DNA of 64,000 bases from Trichomonas vaginalis G3 (GCF_026262505.1 NC_067207.1:33324082-33388081), one strand, 5' to 3'. Positions 21,903-31,800 are shown, numbered from the stretch's first letter. The notes: generated by a model not told the origin, from the sequence alone. Translations and numbers: made by a program.

Positions 21903-21980
21903 AAAAAAAAAAAAAAAAAAAAAAAAGGTAGTGGGGCTTCCAGGCACTTCGTGCCCTCTAGCCCCGAAGATGTTTAGAAT
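21903..21980. repeat. Maverick terminal inverted repeat, left
   Basis: An A-tract of about 24, then GGTAGTGGGGCTTCCAGG, a short variable piece, and CTAGCCCCGAAGATGTTTAG. It mirrors 46,786-46,864. Confidence 0.8.
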
Positions 21981-22052
21981 ATGAGAGAGGTCCTATAAAC
22001 ATCTGTCATTTTACTCAGAATTTTCATGAAATTTACACCAAAAATATATTTT

Positions 22053-22490
22053 AGGGTAGAAGGGTATATCTAACCTCTTTTCTAACCTCTTTTCTACCCT
22101 CTTGAATTTTCATGAAATTTACACCAAAAATATACTTTAGGGTAGAAGGGTATATCTAACCTCTTTTCTAACCTCTTTTCTACCCTCTTGAATTTTCATG
22201 AAATTTACACCAAAAATATACTACTAGGGTCATTTACGAAGAAATCTCAACAAAGTCTTTACGATGAAGTCTTGACAAAGTCTTTACGAAGAAGTCTCAA
22301 CAAAGTCTTTACGAAGAAGTCTTAACAAAGTCTTTACGAAGAAATTCATGAAAATTCAAGAGGGTAGAAAAGAGGTTAGAAAAGAGGTTAGATATACCCT
22401 TCTACCCTAAAATATATTTTTGGGTCATTTACACTCATTTACGAAGAAGTCTCAACAAAGTCTTTACGAAGAAGTCTTTACAAAACATCT
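22053..22490. repeat. Subterminal repeats of the Maverick: palindromic motif and 25-bp tandem repeat
   Basis: The motif GGGTAGAAGG...CTAACCTCTTTTC...TTCTACCC occurs at 22,053-22,101 and 22,138-22,189, and inverted at 22,361-22,408, within a tandem unit of about 85 bases. Between them a 25-bp unit (ACGAAGAAGTCTCAACAAAG + TCTTT) is repeated four times (22,236-22,335) and resumes at 22,441-22,490. There is no coding potential. The position next to the terminus suggests a role in replication or end recognition, which is inference. Confidence 0.75.
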
Positions 22491-22549
22491 GTCAAAAGCC
22501 GCTTTTCTGTCACTTTTTCGGGTAAAAACATTTTTATTATTATATATAA

Positions 22550-23368
22550 ATGAATTTTACAAAACCACCGTTACCGTTCTTTGGAAATAAGAGTAAATGT
22601 AAAGATATTCTATTGAGAGAACTTAAGAAACTACCGAATGGTCTAACATTTGTAGATTTGTTCGGTGGAAGTTTCTATATATCCCATTTGTGCCATACAA
22701 TATTCCCAGACTCAAAGATTATATGCAATGACTTCGACAACTATATGGACCGTCTCAAACATATTCCAGACACTAACAAAATATTGAGTGAGTTAAAAGA
22801 AAAGATTCAGATAGGTAAGATGGAACGTATACCATTAGATAAGAAAAATATTGTGAGAGAGGTTTTGAAAAAAGCAGAATATATAGACTGGGATAGTATA
22901 TCTGCTAGACTATTATATAGTGGTGCTATAAGAGTTCATGACATTGAAACACTTATGTCAAAAGTTTTATATCTTAACTATACAAAGGTTTTCAAAGAGG
23001 ACATAGAAAAATATACTGAGGGTATAGAGTTTGTGAGATGTCGTTGGACAGAGTTGTATGAAAAATATAAAAACAAGGAAAATGTTTTCTTTATAGTAGA
23101 CCCGCCGTTCTTTAACACATACGATTTTCAATACCAAGCAGACTGGACTTTGAGAGACTCTTTAGAAACTTTAGACGTTTTACATAACTGTCCATGCTTT
23201 TACTTTACATCCGATAAAAGTGGTTTGGAAAGTGTCATGAGATGGTTAGAGGACATACATGACTATGAGTTTATATATGACAAGATAGAATATGAGAGAG
23301 GTCCTATAAACTGGAGAAAGTGTCATAACAAAGAAATTTTATTAGTAAGTAAATGTGGTTTGAAATAG
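22550..23368 (+). CDS. DNA adenine methyltransferase, D12/Dam class (Maverick gene)
   Basis: 272 residues. Marks of a class D12 N6-adenine methylase: PLPFFGNKSK near the N-terminus (motif X, residues 8-17), SAM-binding FVDLFGGS (34-41), and catalytic DPPF (184-187) followed by aromatic residues. A variable, probably target-reading region lies between. It would methylate adenine in DNA, possibly marking the element's own copies or shaping host chromatin; T. vaginalis DNA is known to carry N6-methyladenine. It is the first gene inside the left end. No restriction partner is visible. The frame looks whole. Confidence 0.8.
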   Translation: MNFTKPPLPFFGNKSKCKDILLRELKKLPNGLTFVDLFGGSFYISHLCHTIFPDSKIICNDFDNYMDRLKHIPDTNKILSELKEKIQIGKMERIPLDKKNIVREVLKKAEYIDWDSISARLLYSGAIRVHDIETLMSKVLYLNYTKVFKEDIEKYTEGIEFVRCRWTELYEKYKNKENVFFIVDPPFFNTYDFQYQADWTLRDSLETLDVLHNCPCFYFTSDKSGLESVMRWLEDIHDYEFIYDKIEYERGPINWRKCHNKEILLVSKCGLK

Positions 23369-23484
23369 GACTACTTGTTTTAGGTTTTTTCCATTGTGTC
23401 ATTTACTTATTTGACGTGGCAGAAAGATATAGAGAATATGAAGATGAACCAATGCCTGCAAATGTTCAGTATATGTACTCGTAA
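23353..23484 (+). CDS. Small single-pass membrane protein (Maverick gene)
   Basis: 43 codons starting MWFEIGLLVLGFFHCVIYLF, then a charged tail (DVAERYREYEDEPMPANV). It overlaps the methylase end by 16 bases in another frame. One hydrophobic helix fills most of it. Short membrane proteins of this kind are common in virus-like elements; the function is unknown. Confidence 0.5.
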   Translation: MWFEIGLLVLGFFHCVIYLFDVAERYREYEDEPMPANVQYMYS

Positions 23485-23507
23485 GAGATATTTTTATCTA
23501 ATATTAA

Positions 23508-23870
23508 ATGGACGCACAGAACTTAGCGAATGCACAGCAACCTGGACAACCAAACCCAGAGAATATTCCAAATGAAGTTAGAATACAAACTGCAATGGCA
23601 AACTATGGTCAAGTGCCAACAGATGTACAAATGCAAACTGCCATGTCAAATGACGCTGCGTTAGGTTTGCCACCATGGTATGCAAATATGAGATGGAAAG
23701 AGTTTTATACAAACCCTGAAGTGGGATATAAACAACTTTATGCAGATGACGCGAACACAGGAGTTGACCCAGAATATGTTTTCTACCAGAGGAGAAACAG
23801 AATGTATGAGCTCCAGTTAAAGAATGCTATGGAACTCAACAGGAAACGTAAGAGACTAGGCGGACATTAG
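23508..23870 (+). CDS. Maverick protein of unknown function (120 aa)
   Basis: Gln-, Asn- and Met-rich, with two similar segments (VRIQTAMANYGQVPTDV and VQMQTAMSND) suggesting an internal duplication, and a basic end (NRKRKRLGGH). No domain is recognised. It is preceded by TTTTTATCTAATATTAA, the element's own promoter type. Its place beside the pVI-like gene suggests a virion component (inference). Confidence 0.6.
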   Translation: MDAQNLANAQQPGQPNPENIPNEVRIQTAMANYGQVPTDVQMQTAMSNDAALGLPPWYANMRWKEFYTNPEVGYKQLYADDANTGVDPEYVFYQRRNRMYELQLKNAMELNRKRKRLGGH

Positions 23871-23888
23871 ATTTTTACATATAGTAAA

Positions 23889-24131
23889 ATGGGTTTCTTC
23901 AGTAGTATTGGAAACTTCTTCAGAAGAGTTGGAAGAGGTATATGGAATGGAATAAAATCTGTCGGAAGAGGAATTTGGAACGGTGTCAAAAATATTGGTA
24001 AAAGAGTAGGTCAGTTCGTTGGTATTATACCTAAAGACCCTGAACCAGAAGAACAAGCTCCTGTTATACAACAGCCTGAACCTGCACCACAGTCTAGTTG
24101 GCAACCAAATCCAACACCTCAACCGTATTAA
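23889..24131 (+). CDS. Small amphipathic Gly-rich protein, pVI-like (Maverick gene)
   Basis: 80 residues starting MGFFSSIGNFFRRVGRGIW, with a repeated GRGIWNGIKSVGRGIWNGVK pattern forming a cationic amphipathic helix, then a Pro/Gln tail. MG followed by small residues would permit N-myristoylation. The design resembles membrane-active minor capsid proteins such as adenovirus pVI. A second protein of the type is at 27,259. Confidence 0.55.
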   Translation: MGFFSSIGNFFRRVGRGIWNGIKSVGRGIWNGVKNIGKRVGQFVGIIPKDPEPEEQAPVIQQPEPAPQSSWQPNPTPQPY

Positions 24132-24135
24132 AAAA

Positions 24136-24984
24136 TTATATTTTTACCGTTCGATAGTAGTTGTATATGAAACTAAGTTCTAAGTAAAACGCGTGGTATA
24201 ATGGAATTATTCTTTTTCTCCCATCTGTAGTAAACCATACTTGAAAGTCTGAAATACTTCCACTTGGTGGTTCGTATAACTTTGTAGGTTTTTCGTAAAA
24301 GTCATTTGCCAAGCATAAGAAAGAGTTTTGGGCGCCAGAAAATGAAGCATGAACAATAATAGCAGCTGGGTCGAAAACATCTTTAAATAAATATGGTTCA
24401 TCTCTTGCATATCGACTGTAAATATTTGCTAAAGGAAGTTTGACTTTCTGATTTAACATTCTTTGCAAATAATACCATGACATTGCAGTGAATTCTGTAT
24501 ATATTTGTTCGTCTTTCTTTGGATTGTCTTCGTAGATTTGAAATGACACTTGTGAATTTTGTTTGTCATATACAATTCTCACATAAAGTGTGCTCTCGGT
24601 ATTTGCATATTCATCAGCATATTTTGCATAACATGAATTTATTTTATCTTCTATATTTTTTAACGCAGTCTGTAGAGAAGATGAAAGGTCAACTTGTATT
24701 AGCTCAATTTCTTCCCACATTTTTCGTTTCCCTTCAGATATATAATCTATATGAAACCTTACAATAAATGGAAAACTTTTATCTTCTACAGACACAAACT
24801 TCATTCTACGAAAGCCAATAGCTTTTGTGACAGATGGGTCTCTTAACCATCTTAATGGGTAGTCAAAACGATAGCCTTCATGCTTTACGGTCTCTGTCTC
24901 AAACTTTTGACCGACATTAGTAAAAAGTTCATCTAATGGTTTAGTTGTAGCAACTCTTGAATTTTCTTTTTCTATTGGAAGCAT
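24136..24984 (-). CDS. Maverick protein of unknown function (282 aa)
   Basis: Globular composition, rich in aromatic and beta-forming residues (FPFIVRFHIDYISEG, LYVRIVYDKQNSQVSFQIYE), no membrane segment, no recognised motif. It could be a structural protein of beta type. It is divergent from the fibre gene; the 18 bases between the two starts serve both. The frame is whole. Confidence 0.55.
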   Translation of the reverse strand: MLPIEKENSRVATTKPLDELFTNVGQKFETETVKHEGYRFDYPLRWLRDPSVTKAIGFRRMKFVSVEDKSFPFIVRFHIDYISEGKRKMWEEIELIQVDLSSSLQTALKNIEDKINSCYAKYADEYANTESTLYVRIVYDKQNSQVSFQIYEDNPKKDEQIYTEFTAMSWYYLQRMLNQKVKLPLANIYSRYARDEPYLFKDVFDPAAIIVHASFSGAQNSFLCLANDFYEKPTKLYEPPSGSISDFQVWFTTDGRKRIIPLYHAFYLELSFIYNYYRTVKI

Positions 24985-25002
24985 ATTTTATCTAGAATAA
25001 AA
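24985..25002. promoter_or_regulatory. Shared 18-base divergent promoter
   Basis: ATTTTATCTAGAATAAAA separates two divergent ATGs. It is nearly palindromic around TCTAGA and gives each gene a TTTTAT..TAGA string just before its ATG, as at other element genes. Confidence 0.5.
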
Positions 25003-26290
25003 ATGTCGAAAGATATTGCTTCCATGAGAGAAATACAACACAACCGACAACTCATTATGCAAGCTCTAAATAAGAACACAACAAACTTTTCAAACTATTC
25101 TAAGATATCTGAGTCATTGAAAGAAGGAAACTTAAAACTGACATTAAACCCAATGACAGATGAGTTTCTATTTCAAGACAACAAGAACCATACTGTTTGT
25201 ATAAATCCAACAAAAAGAACTTTAAACGAGAAACCTATAGATGAACTTCTTTTGAAAGCAGATATTGACAACAAAGCTGACAAAGAGTATGTCATTGAAA
25301 AAGTTCAAGAAGAACATGACAGAGCAGATGCAACATATGCAACAAAAGAGGATGTTGAAAAGAAAGCTGACAAAGAGTATGTTGACGATGAGTTAGCATA
25401 TCTGGCTAGTGGGTTAGTGAAGAAGGCAGATAAGGAATATGTGGATGAAAAAGACAATGAAATTATAAAAAGGGTTGAATGGTACCATGAACGGACATCG
25501 AAGATTTTAAAAACTAAAGCTGATACAGGATGGGTTTCAGGATGTTTAGACCTTAAAGCCGACAAAGAAACTGTAGATATGTTGGCACAAACGGTTTCAA
25601 GTCATACCAGAGGTTTAATGGAAGATGGACAACAGTTGAAAGAGCTTGAGAAAGGTGTTACAGAGTTAAGGAATACAAAAGCAGACTCGACATGGATAGC
25701 TGGATATGTAGATGCAACAAAAGAACGTATTTTAGCATGGACAGAAGGAACATACCCACAAAAATATCATAGACATAGCATCTCTGACGTAAATGAACTT
25801 GAAGAAAAGTTATATAAAAAAGCAGACAAAACAGAGCTTCAAACGTTAAAGACAGAAATGCTTCAAACAGTATATCCTATAGGTTCTATTTATACGTCAA
25901 TGAACTCTACCAGACCAGAAGTAGTACTTGGTTTTGGAACTTGGACTCAAATAGTCGACAGGTTTTTGTATTGTGCAAACTCTTCAAAGGAAACAGGTGG
26001 AAGTAAAACGATTTCAGGTGAAAATTACCTGCGCACAGTCACTACATAGATTTAAGTACATCTCAAGCAGGTTGGCATAAGCATAGATATTGGGATTGGT
26101 CAGGAATGATAAAAGGTAAAGGATATGATGTTAAAGACAACGTTAAGTTTGCTATAATTGTTACTGGAGTAACACTCAGGGAGAGGAAACCATACACATC
26201 GCGTTTCAGGGTATACGCAAACAACGGGACAAAGTAAAGACTACATGCCACCTTACATGACAGTTTACGCATGGTATAGAATTGCTTAGT
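25003..26290 (+). pseudogene. Phage-like fibre protein with tail-collar end (Maverick gene, broken)
   Basis: The main frame encodes 348 residues. After an N-terminal head, a run of at least seven short repeats of the KADKEYVDE / KADTGW / KADKTEL type is typical of trimeric fibre shafts. The element HRHSISDV and the phage tail-collar signature YPIGSIYTSMNSTRPEVVLGFGTW follow, and the end of the region still shows MPPYMTVYAWYR, the usual closing motif of such collar domains. A receptor-binding spike of bacteriophage style on a eukaryotic Maverick is unusual. The gene is broken near its 3' end. Confidence 0.75.
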
Positions 26291-27243
26291 CGTCATTTTC
26301 AACTTCTTTAGCATATTCGTCAGGAGTTGTCTTATATTTGTTAGGAACTGTCTTTGAAAGTATACCACCTTGAACTTTGACAAGTTTGAAACGAGGTCTG
26401 ACAATAGTAGTTTTATCTTCTGCTTGCAGTCTGTACATTTTGCCATGTTTGCCTAAAACTTCATAATATTCTCTTGTATACTTTCTTCTATTTTTACGAA
26501 CACGAATGTGAGTACCTGTCGAGTTCCCATTGTTGTCATAGTCAATAGTATTTTCATATGGGTCGCGTTTAGGTATTTCTATTTTTACTTTGTCACCTTT
26601 CTTAAGTTTGAAGCCTGGCATTCTTTCTTGTTTGTCTCTTTTGACTAAACTATTAAATATATAGTCTTTCTCTAAGTCAGGGTTGTTTTTCATTTCTTCG
26701 GGGGAGTGGTTTCCCAAACCTTTTTGTTTACGGTTTGTAAATATTTAAAACTTGTCTCATCTTTGCCATGGAGAAATGTCTATATTTGTCGTCATATGAC
26801 ATTTCATCTACCTCACCACCTTGTGGTTGATTTAAGTCTCTTAAGATTTTTATACAACTGTCAATGACACCAAGAGCAGAATGGTTTTGGTCGACAATGA
26901 AATATTGGTTTACATTTTTTGAACGCAGATAGTTTTTTAATATCGTCTGATTTGAAAGAACTTTCACAGTCAGATGTCAGTTTTGTTGGATGGTATTTGT
27001 CAACGAATATTGTCAAAGCTGCAAGATATCTAAAATATTTTTGGACTGTAATGGTATGGCTTCACAGTATCTTGTGTTTTGACCGACAAATATTAGCCAG
27101 TATGGTGGTCCATCTTCTCTATACCTCGGAATGTTTTCCAAGATATCCATAAACCAAGCATTTGGTGTTGAACTAAAGATTTTTATCATGAGTGCTTTCT
27201 TTGTCGCTTTAGAAACATAGGGGTCCTTGTTTGGATTCGTCAT
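26286..27243 (-). pseudogene. Retroviral-type integrase of the Maverick (broken)
   Basis: Pieces of an rve-type integrase lie in order on the minus strand. They include YWLIFVGQNTRYCEAIPLQS in the catalytic core and a basic C-terminal region with a chromo/SH3-like barrel (KKGDKVKIEIPKR). It would insert the element with a 6-bp duplication. The gene is broken in a few places. It lies convergent to the fibre gene and divergent from the pVI-like gene at 27,259. Confidence 0.65.
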
Positions 27244-27258
27244 TTTTACCCATAAGAA

Positions 27259-27660
27259 ATGGGTTTATTTGGCGCATTAGCAGGAGTTGCATCCAGATTT
27301 TTGCCCGCAGTGGGAACAATAGCCAGAGGTGCATTTGGAATTGGAAGGAAGATTTTGAGTACATTAGGTATACTGAAAGAGAAAGCACAACCTATTATAC
27401 AAACTGTACAGAAAGGTTGGGAGGTAGCACGAGATGCAGCAAATCTTATTCCAAATCCTGAAACAAGAGGAAAAGTTCAAGGATGGATGGACAATGTAGG
27501 AAGACAAGCAGGAAACTATTATAACAAAGCAAATGACTACTATAACCAAGCAGGACACTATATGGACCAAGGTGAAAGATTCTTTAACAGAGGATATAAC
27601 CATGCACAACAATGGGTAAACAATAACCAACCTCAACCGCCTCAAACGTGGGGAATGTAA
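27259..27660 (+). CDS. Amphipathic Gly/Ala-rich protein, pVI-like (Maverick gene)
   Basis: 133 residues: MGLFGALAGVASRFLPAVG, an amphipathic or membrane-active N-terminus, then helices and an Asn/Tyr/Gln-rich repeat region (YNKANDYYNQAGHYMDQGER). It resembles the protein at 23,889 in design. Likely a minor, membrane-active virion protein (inference). The frame is whole. Confidence 0.55.
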   Translation: MGLFGALAGVASRFLPAVGTIARGAFGIGRKILSTLGILKEKAQPIIQTVQKGWEVARDAANLIPNPETRGKVQGWMDNVGRQAGNYYNKANDYYNQAGHYMDQGERFFNRGYNHAQQWVNNNQPQPPQTWGM

Positions 27661-27678
27661 ATTTTTTACTGAGATGAA

Positions 27679-27831
27679 ATGAACAATACAGCATTGAGAC
27701 AAATGGGTTCAAGATGGATTTGTCGACTTCCAGCAGTTACACAACGTGTTTGTCAAGTTCTTCCTATACCTCAGGAAGTTTTAGACCGACTTAAAAAACC
27801 TAAACAACCAGTTGAAAACAAACCAAACTAA
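27679..27831 (+). CDS. Small basic protein (50 aa, Maverick gene)
   Basis: 50 codons, MNNTALRQMGSRWICRLPAV..., with two Cys and a Lys/Pro tail. The ATG follows TTTTTTACTGAGATGAA, a leader repeated exactly before the next gene at 27,851. That supports this as a real transcription unit. Function unknown. Confidence 0.5.
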   Translation: MNNTALRQMGSRWICRLPAVTQRVCQVLPIPQEVLDRLKKPKQPVENKPN

Positions 27832-27850
27832 AATTTTTTACTGAGATGAA

Positions 27851-28435
27851 ATGACCGAAGAAGTTGAAACGGTAGATTTGACACCACAAACAAAAAGTTC
27901 AGAACCATTGTCAAAACCTGTCAAAGAACTTACAGATGAAGAGAAAAATTCAATAATAGAAAGTGCCAGGTCTGGAAATACAAACCCTAACTATAAAGTC
28001 ACTTTTCATAGAAATGGAACGGCTAGTATCTCAAAAAAGAAACAGACTCTCACAAATAAAATATTGAAGTCTGAAGGAGCTTTCGAGACAACAGATGGAA
28101 AAGTTTACTTCACTGACCAACAGTTCATTATAGAACATCTCATTGACTTAGAGTCGAAATATTCTAAACTTTACAACAAACACAAAAAGTTGAAAGGAAA
28201 ACAAAAACAAATGGCATATGATATTTATGAAGATGTTGACGACACAACCATACCTGCAAGTGAGGTAAAGTCAGAGGAACCGAAAAGTGACGAAAAACCG
28301 ATAGAAGAAGGGAAGCCACAAACTGAAGAAAAACCAAAACCAAAGGTTAGTTTCCAAACTAAACCAAGTCAACCTTCATTAGCTGGTATGGGTTGGCGTC
28401 AAAGACTTATGGCAGCAGGCGGTTACGTAAAGTAA
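27851..28435 (+). CDS. Charged Maverick protein of unknown function (194 aa)
   Basis: An acidic, Glu/Lys/Pro-rich protein. The central part (FETTDGKVYFTDQQFIIEHL) looks folded, followed by a coiled stretch and a disordered KPKPKVSFQTKPSQPS tail ending in MGWRQRLMAAGGYVK. It shares its leader with the upstream gene and precedes the polymerase. It could be a scaffold or terminal protein; not established. Confidence 0.5.
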   Translation: MTEEVETVDLTPQTKSSEPLSKPVKELTDEEKNSIIESARSGNTNPNYKVTFHRNGTASISKKKQTLTNKILKSEGAFETTDGKVYFTDQQFIIEHLIDLESKYSKLYNKHKKLKGKQKQMAYDIYEDVDDTTIPASEVKSEEPKSDEKPIEEGKPQTEEKPKPKVSFQTKPSQPSLAGMGWRQRLMAAGGYVK

Positions 28436-28465
28436 AGAAAAAAATATTTTTTTATTTTTATAAAA

Positions 28466-30600
28466 ATGCCCCCATATAGAATGGATAGAAAATCTGCTAG
28501 AATAAAAGCAGAGTTAGAAAGATATGGTTGGAAAGTTTCGAAGAATTTTAAATATAGGAAGGGAAGACCCATAAAAGTCTATGACAAACTGGCTGGTCTG
28601 ACCTATGAAATGGACTTGGAAACAGCACGCGCAAATTATCCAAACAGACTAGAGAGGTTAGAAGAAGAACGTCTTATGGACATGCCTTTCGATGTTAGTG
28701 AACCTCAAGTTGAAGGACACGACGGCTTTGCCAGATTCTACTGGAAACATGACGAACAATTGCATCCTTTGAGAAGGAAAAAAGGTAGTGAGATGCATGC
28801 TCCCATGGAAAGAACAAGATATGCATATGAGAAGTATCGTGAAGTTAGAAGTCAAATTACATCTGGTCGAACCTTTACAGTAAACTTTGACGAAGGAAAG
28901 AACAAAGAAGGCTTCATGGGTGTACTTGCTGCCATACAAGACGGAAATAAGAAAGGATACAATCTCAGACTAACCGTAACAGATTTGGACGGTCACATTT
29001 ACTATGCACATGGCAATGTCACAACAGCCGCACAACTTCTTGACGCTTTCAAGACTACAAAGAGAGAACAAATGGTTGACTCCGACTCAGACATTTTGAA
29101 TGCAATTGAAGGAATTGCAAGTGTCAAGTTCGAATGGTACCAACCTAACCCTCAAGCAGTCAGACAACATGCTGGATACTTCCCGTTCATAAATAAGTCT
29201 GACATTGACTTGACAAGGTATGGAATTTACAATTCAATTGAAACAATTGTCAATGAACCTTGCATTCTTACATGTCTCAGGAACTCTGGTCTTGTTTCAG
29301 AAGAGAAGATGAAGTATCTTGAGTCATGTGTGAAGACAAGGTACATTCTCAGAGGTCAATTGGCAAAAATTGCACCGTTGGCAAATGTCAATATCCGAGT
29401 CAACATACCTACAGCTAAAGGTTCTTCACATGACGACTATGTTGTTGACAAAGACTTACCATGGTTGAAGATTGTAATTGTCCACAACCACTTCATGTTG
29501 AACGAAAGTCTTACAAACCCATTGTTCGGAAAAGGCAAGTGCAACATTGTCAGAGCTGTTAACATTCTTTTCGAGAAAGGTTTGTTGGAACCAATTCCAG
29601 ATGACAAGCTGACAGAAACTTTTGTACCAAAAGACGAAACAAACTTTTCATTGTTAGCAAGACCAAAAGTTGTTCCAGACAAAGTTCTAGTACAAAAGAA
29701 GTACACAATTCCAAAAGGAGTTGGATTGTTCGGATACCAACCTGAACCAGAAGAACTTCCAATGAGGTTGCAAGAACTTCAAGATGCTATAAACAAACTT
29801 CCATTGAGACATCCAATTGACGTCAAATTGTATTGGAGAGCATCTGAGTTAGGTCAGAAGGTTTTATATGAAACAGGTTGCTTCGACGATGTTTATGAGA
29901 TAACAGGAGAAGTTTCTCAGAAGATAAGAGACTCACTTGAATTTCCACGAACTGGACCCATTGGTTGCGACAAGTTCGACTCATACGAAAAAATATACTA
30001 TGTCGACCTTAACGCTGCGTACATGAGGTTCGTCCAATATATCCCGACTGGAATTCCAAACGAAGACGGTGAGTTCCCAGGAAGGAACTATACAGTTGGA
30101 AAAGTCATACAACAACTGTATGATATTAGGAAAGCTTCAAACCCCAAACTTGCAATGACACTCAAATTGCTTATGAATTCGACATGGGGATATTCCATTA
30201 AAAAACCTCAAGAGATGAAGAGTAAACATTATGAGAAGGTCGACAACTTTGTTGAAAGGTTCTCCCCCTTTGTTTTGAAGTACGAATTCACTCAAGGTCA
30301 AAGTGGCTTAGTAACCACATTAAAACCTATTGTCGAACATTGGTCTTACCCTCAGTTCGCAAAAGCAGTCCTTGACAACTACAACAAATTCTTCTCCGAA
30401 GTCAAATCCAAAGTTGTGGTTTACTATGAGAACATCGACACTCATGACGAACGAAGAAGGATACAACAAACTCATTGAAATGGGTTTAGTCGGTGAGAAG
30501 ATGGGCTTTTTAAGCAAAATATTTTCCCGAAGTTCATGTCCTCTCCAAGCGTAAGTACTGGGGCATACTTGAAGACGGCACAGAAATAAAACATTGCATG
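28466..30600 (+). pseudogene. polB: Protein-primed DNA polymerase B (Maverick gene, broken near its end)
   Basis: The open part encodes 670 residues. The polymerase domain shows motif A as YYVDLNAAYM and motif B as KLLMNSTWGYSIKKP, the forms used by protein-primed family B enzymes. Further polymerase-like sequence follows to about 30,600. The N-terminal half is long and would hold exonuclease and priming regions. The enzyme would replicate the linear element from its ends with a terminal protein. It is preceded by TTTTTTTATTTTTATAAAA, typical of this element. The gene is broken near the 3' end. Confidence 0.8.
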
Positions 30601-30613
30601 AAGTAAAAAATTT

Positions 30614-30721
30614 TTATTCGAATTTGAATCGGACAGGTCGAGTTACACCATTCTTGGTCTCAAACTCATATATAACCTGTTTGTTTGTATTTTCGTCGAC
30701 TATGGCACGAGACACGAACAT
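30614..30721 (-). CDS. Very small Maverick reading frame (35 aa)
   Basis: MFVSRAIVDENTNKQVIYEF followed by a basic end (VRFKFE). It lies alone between the polymerase and the next plus-strand frame, with good protein-like composition. It could be chance. Confidence 0.3.
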   Translation of the reverse strand: MFVSRAIVDENTNKQVIYEFETKNGVTRPVRFKFE

Positions 30722-30751
30722 TGACCAAACGTACAAAAAGTGTCATTTCGG

Positions 30752-31015
30752 ATGGTCACGCAGCCAATCGCATTCGAGCACTTCGAAGAAGCCTTACGTT
30801 CCAAGGGAGAGGGTGTCTGGTGCAAGGCAGAGGTCATGAGACTCTACGAGCAGTACATCCTCAATGCCTGGGAGGACAAATCGTCCTTGGATTGGCAAAT
30901 CTACCAACTCCTCTGGGACGACCTCCTACGCAACTGGGAGAACGAAAGAGTCCAATTCAAAGGTCGGGAACTAATTTTGCAAATTGACCTTAATTTCACA
31001 TACTTATCCAAATAA
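30752..31015 (+). CDS. Small acidic Maverick protein (87 aa)
   Basis: MVTQPIAFEHFEEALRSKGE followed by a Trp-rich helical region (WEDKSSLDWQIYQLLWDDLL). Balanced composition supports a real gene. No domain is recognised. Confidence 0.4.
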   Translation: MVTQPIAFEHFEEALRSKGEGVWCKAEVMRLYEQYILNAWEDKSSLDWQIYQLLWDDLLRNWENERVQFKGRELILQIDLNFTYLSK

Positions 31016-31042
31016 ACACCTAAATTTACTTGGGGTTTCCCC

Positions 31043-31768
31043 CTAAAATAAAATTTTTTTACTCTTAGAACCACTCGAGGTTCTCCTTACGGTTGTTGAG
31101 CTTGTCACCGTCAATGTGTCTGACCTTCGTCTTCTTGCTGGATTTGGAACCCATTGAATTGCGACAAGCTTGCCCATGGAAATTGAACCGCGATTCCGAA
31201 GGTTAAGGTTCAAGTGTCCCAAGTTGTTGAGGACTGGGGTAAGAACCTTGCCTGTCTCCTTGTTGCGGATTTTGTATGGGTAGGGTTGGGAAATTTCATA
31301 ACTGTCATCGGCAACAAGGGTTGCCCAAACTTCCTCTTCTTCGTGTTTCTCTTCTTCCTCTTCTTCCTCTTCCTCTTCTTCGTGTTTCTCTTCTTCCTCG
31401 ACAATTCCTTCTTCAATTCTGTGTTCACGAATTACGGTGTTGGAGGTTCTGTCCTTTCCGAGTACCTTCCAGATGGCGTCTATCTCTTCGAAGAAACGGT
31501 AGATGAGTCTGGCAAGGTCTCGGTTCTCTCTCGCGTAAATGCGCAAGGTTTCCGTCAAATCGTTCAGGACTTTCTCATTGGAAGCTTGGTTCATGAGGAA
31601 CTCACCTTTAAGTCCCTTCATCTCTTCCATAAGACTACTTTGGAGAGTCTTAACGGTGTTTGTCAGATGAGCTTTCAAATTCAAAATTTGAATTTGAACT
31701 GGGCGCTTGTCTGGCAACATTGAAAGGACATCTGCCATTGTGTTCGGCTTCGGTGCTTGTTCGGACAT
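31043..31768 (-). pseudogene. Coiled-coil/acidic protein with HNH-like end (Maverick gene, broken)
   Basis: The open frame has an N-terminal coiled coil (KTLQSSLMEEMKGLKGEF), a long Glu tract with KHEEE units, and a region (EISQPYPYKIRNKETGKV, GKLVAIQWVPNP) like that preceding HNH nucleases of the NUMOD/intron type. The 3' end still shows the HNH-type signature HIDGDKLNN. The gene is broken near its end. The Glu/KHEEE tract is shared with the gene at 45,840. Confidence 0.45.
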
Positions 31769-31800
31769 CGAAAAAATGAAGTGGTTTGAGAATGACGGTT

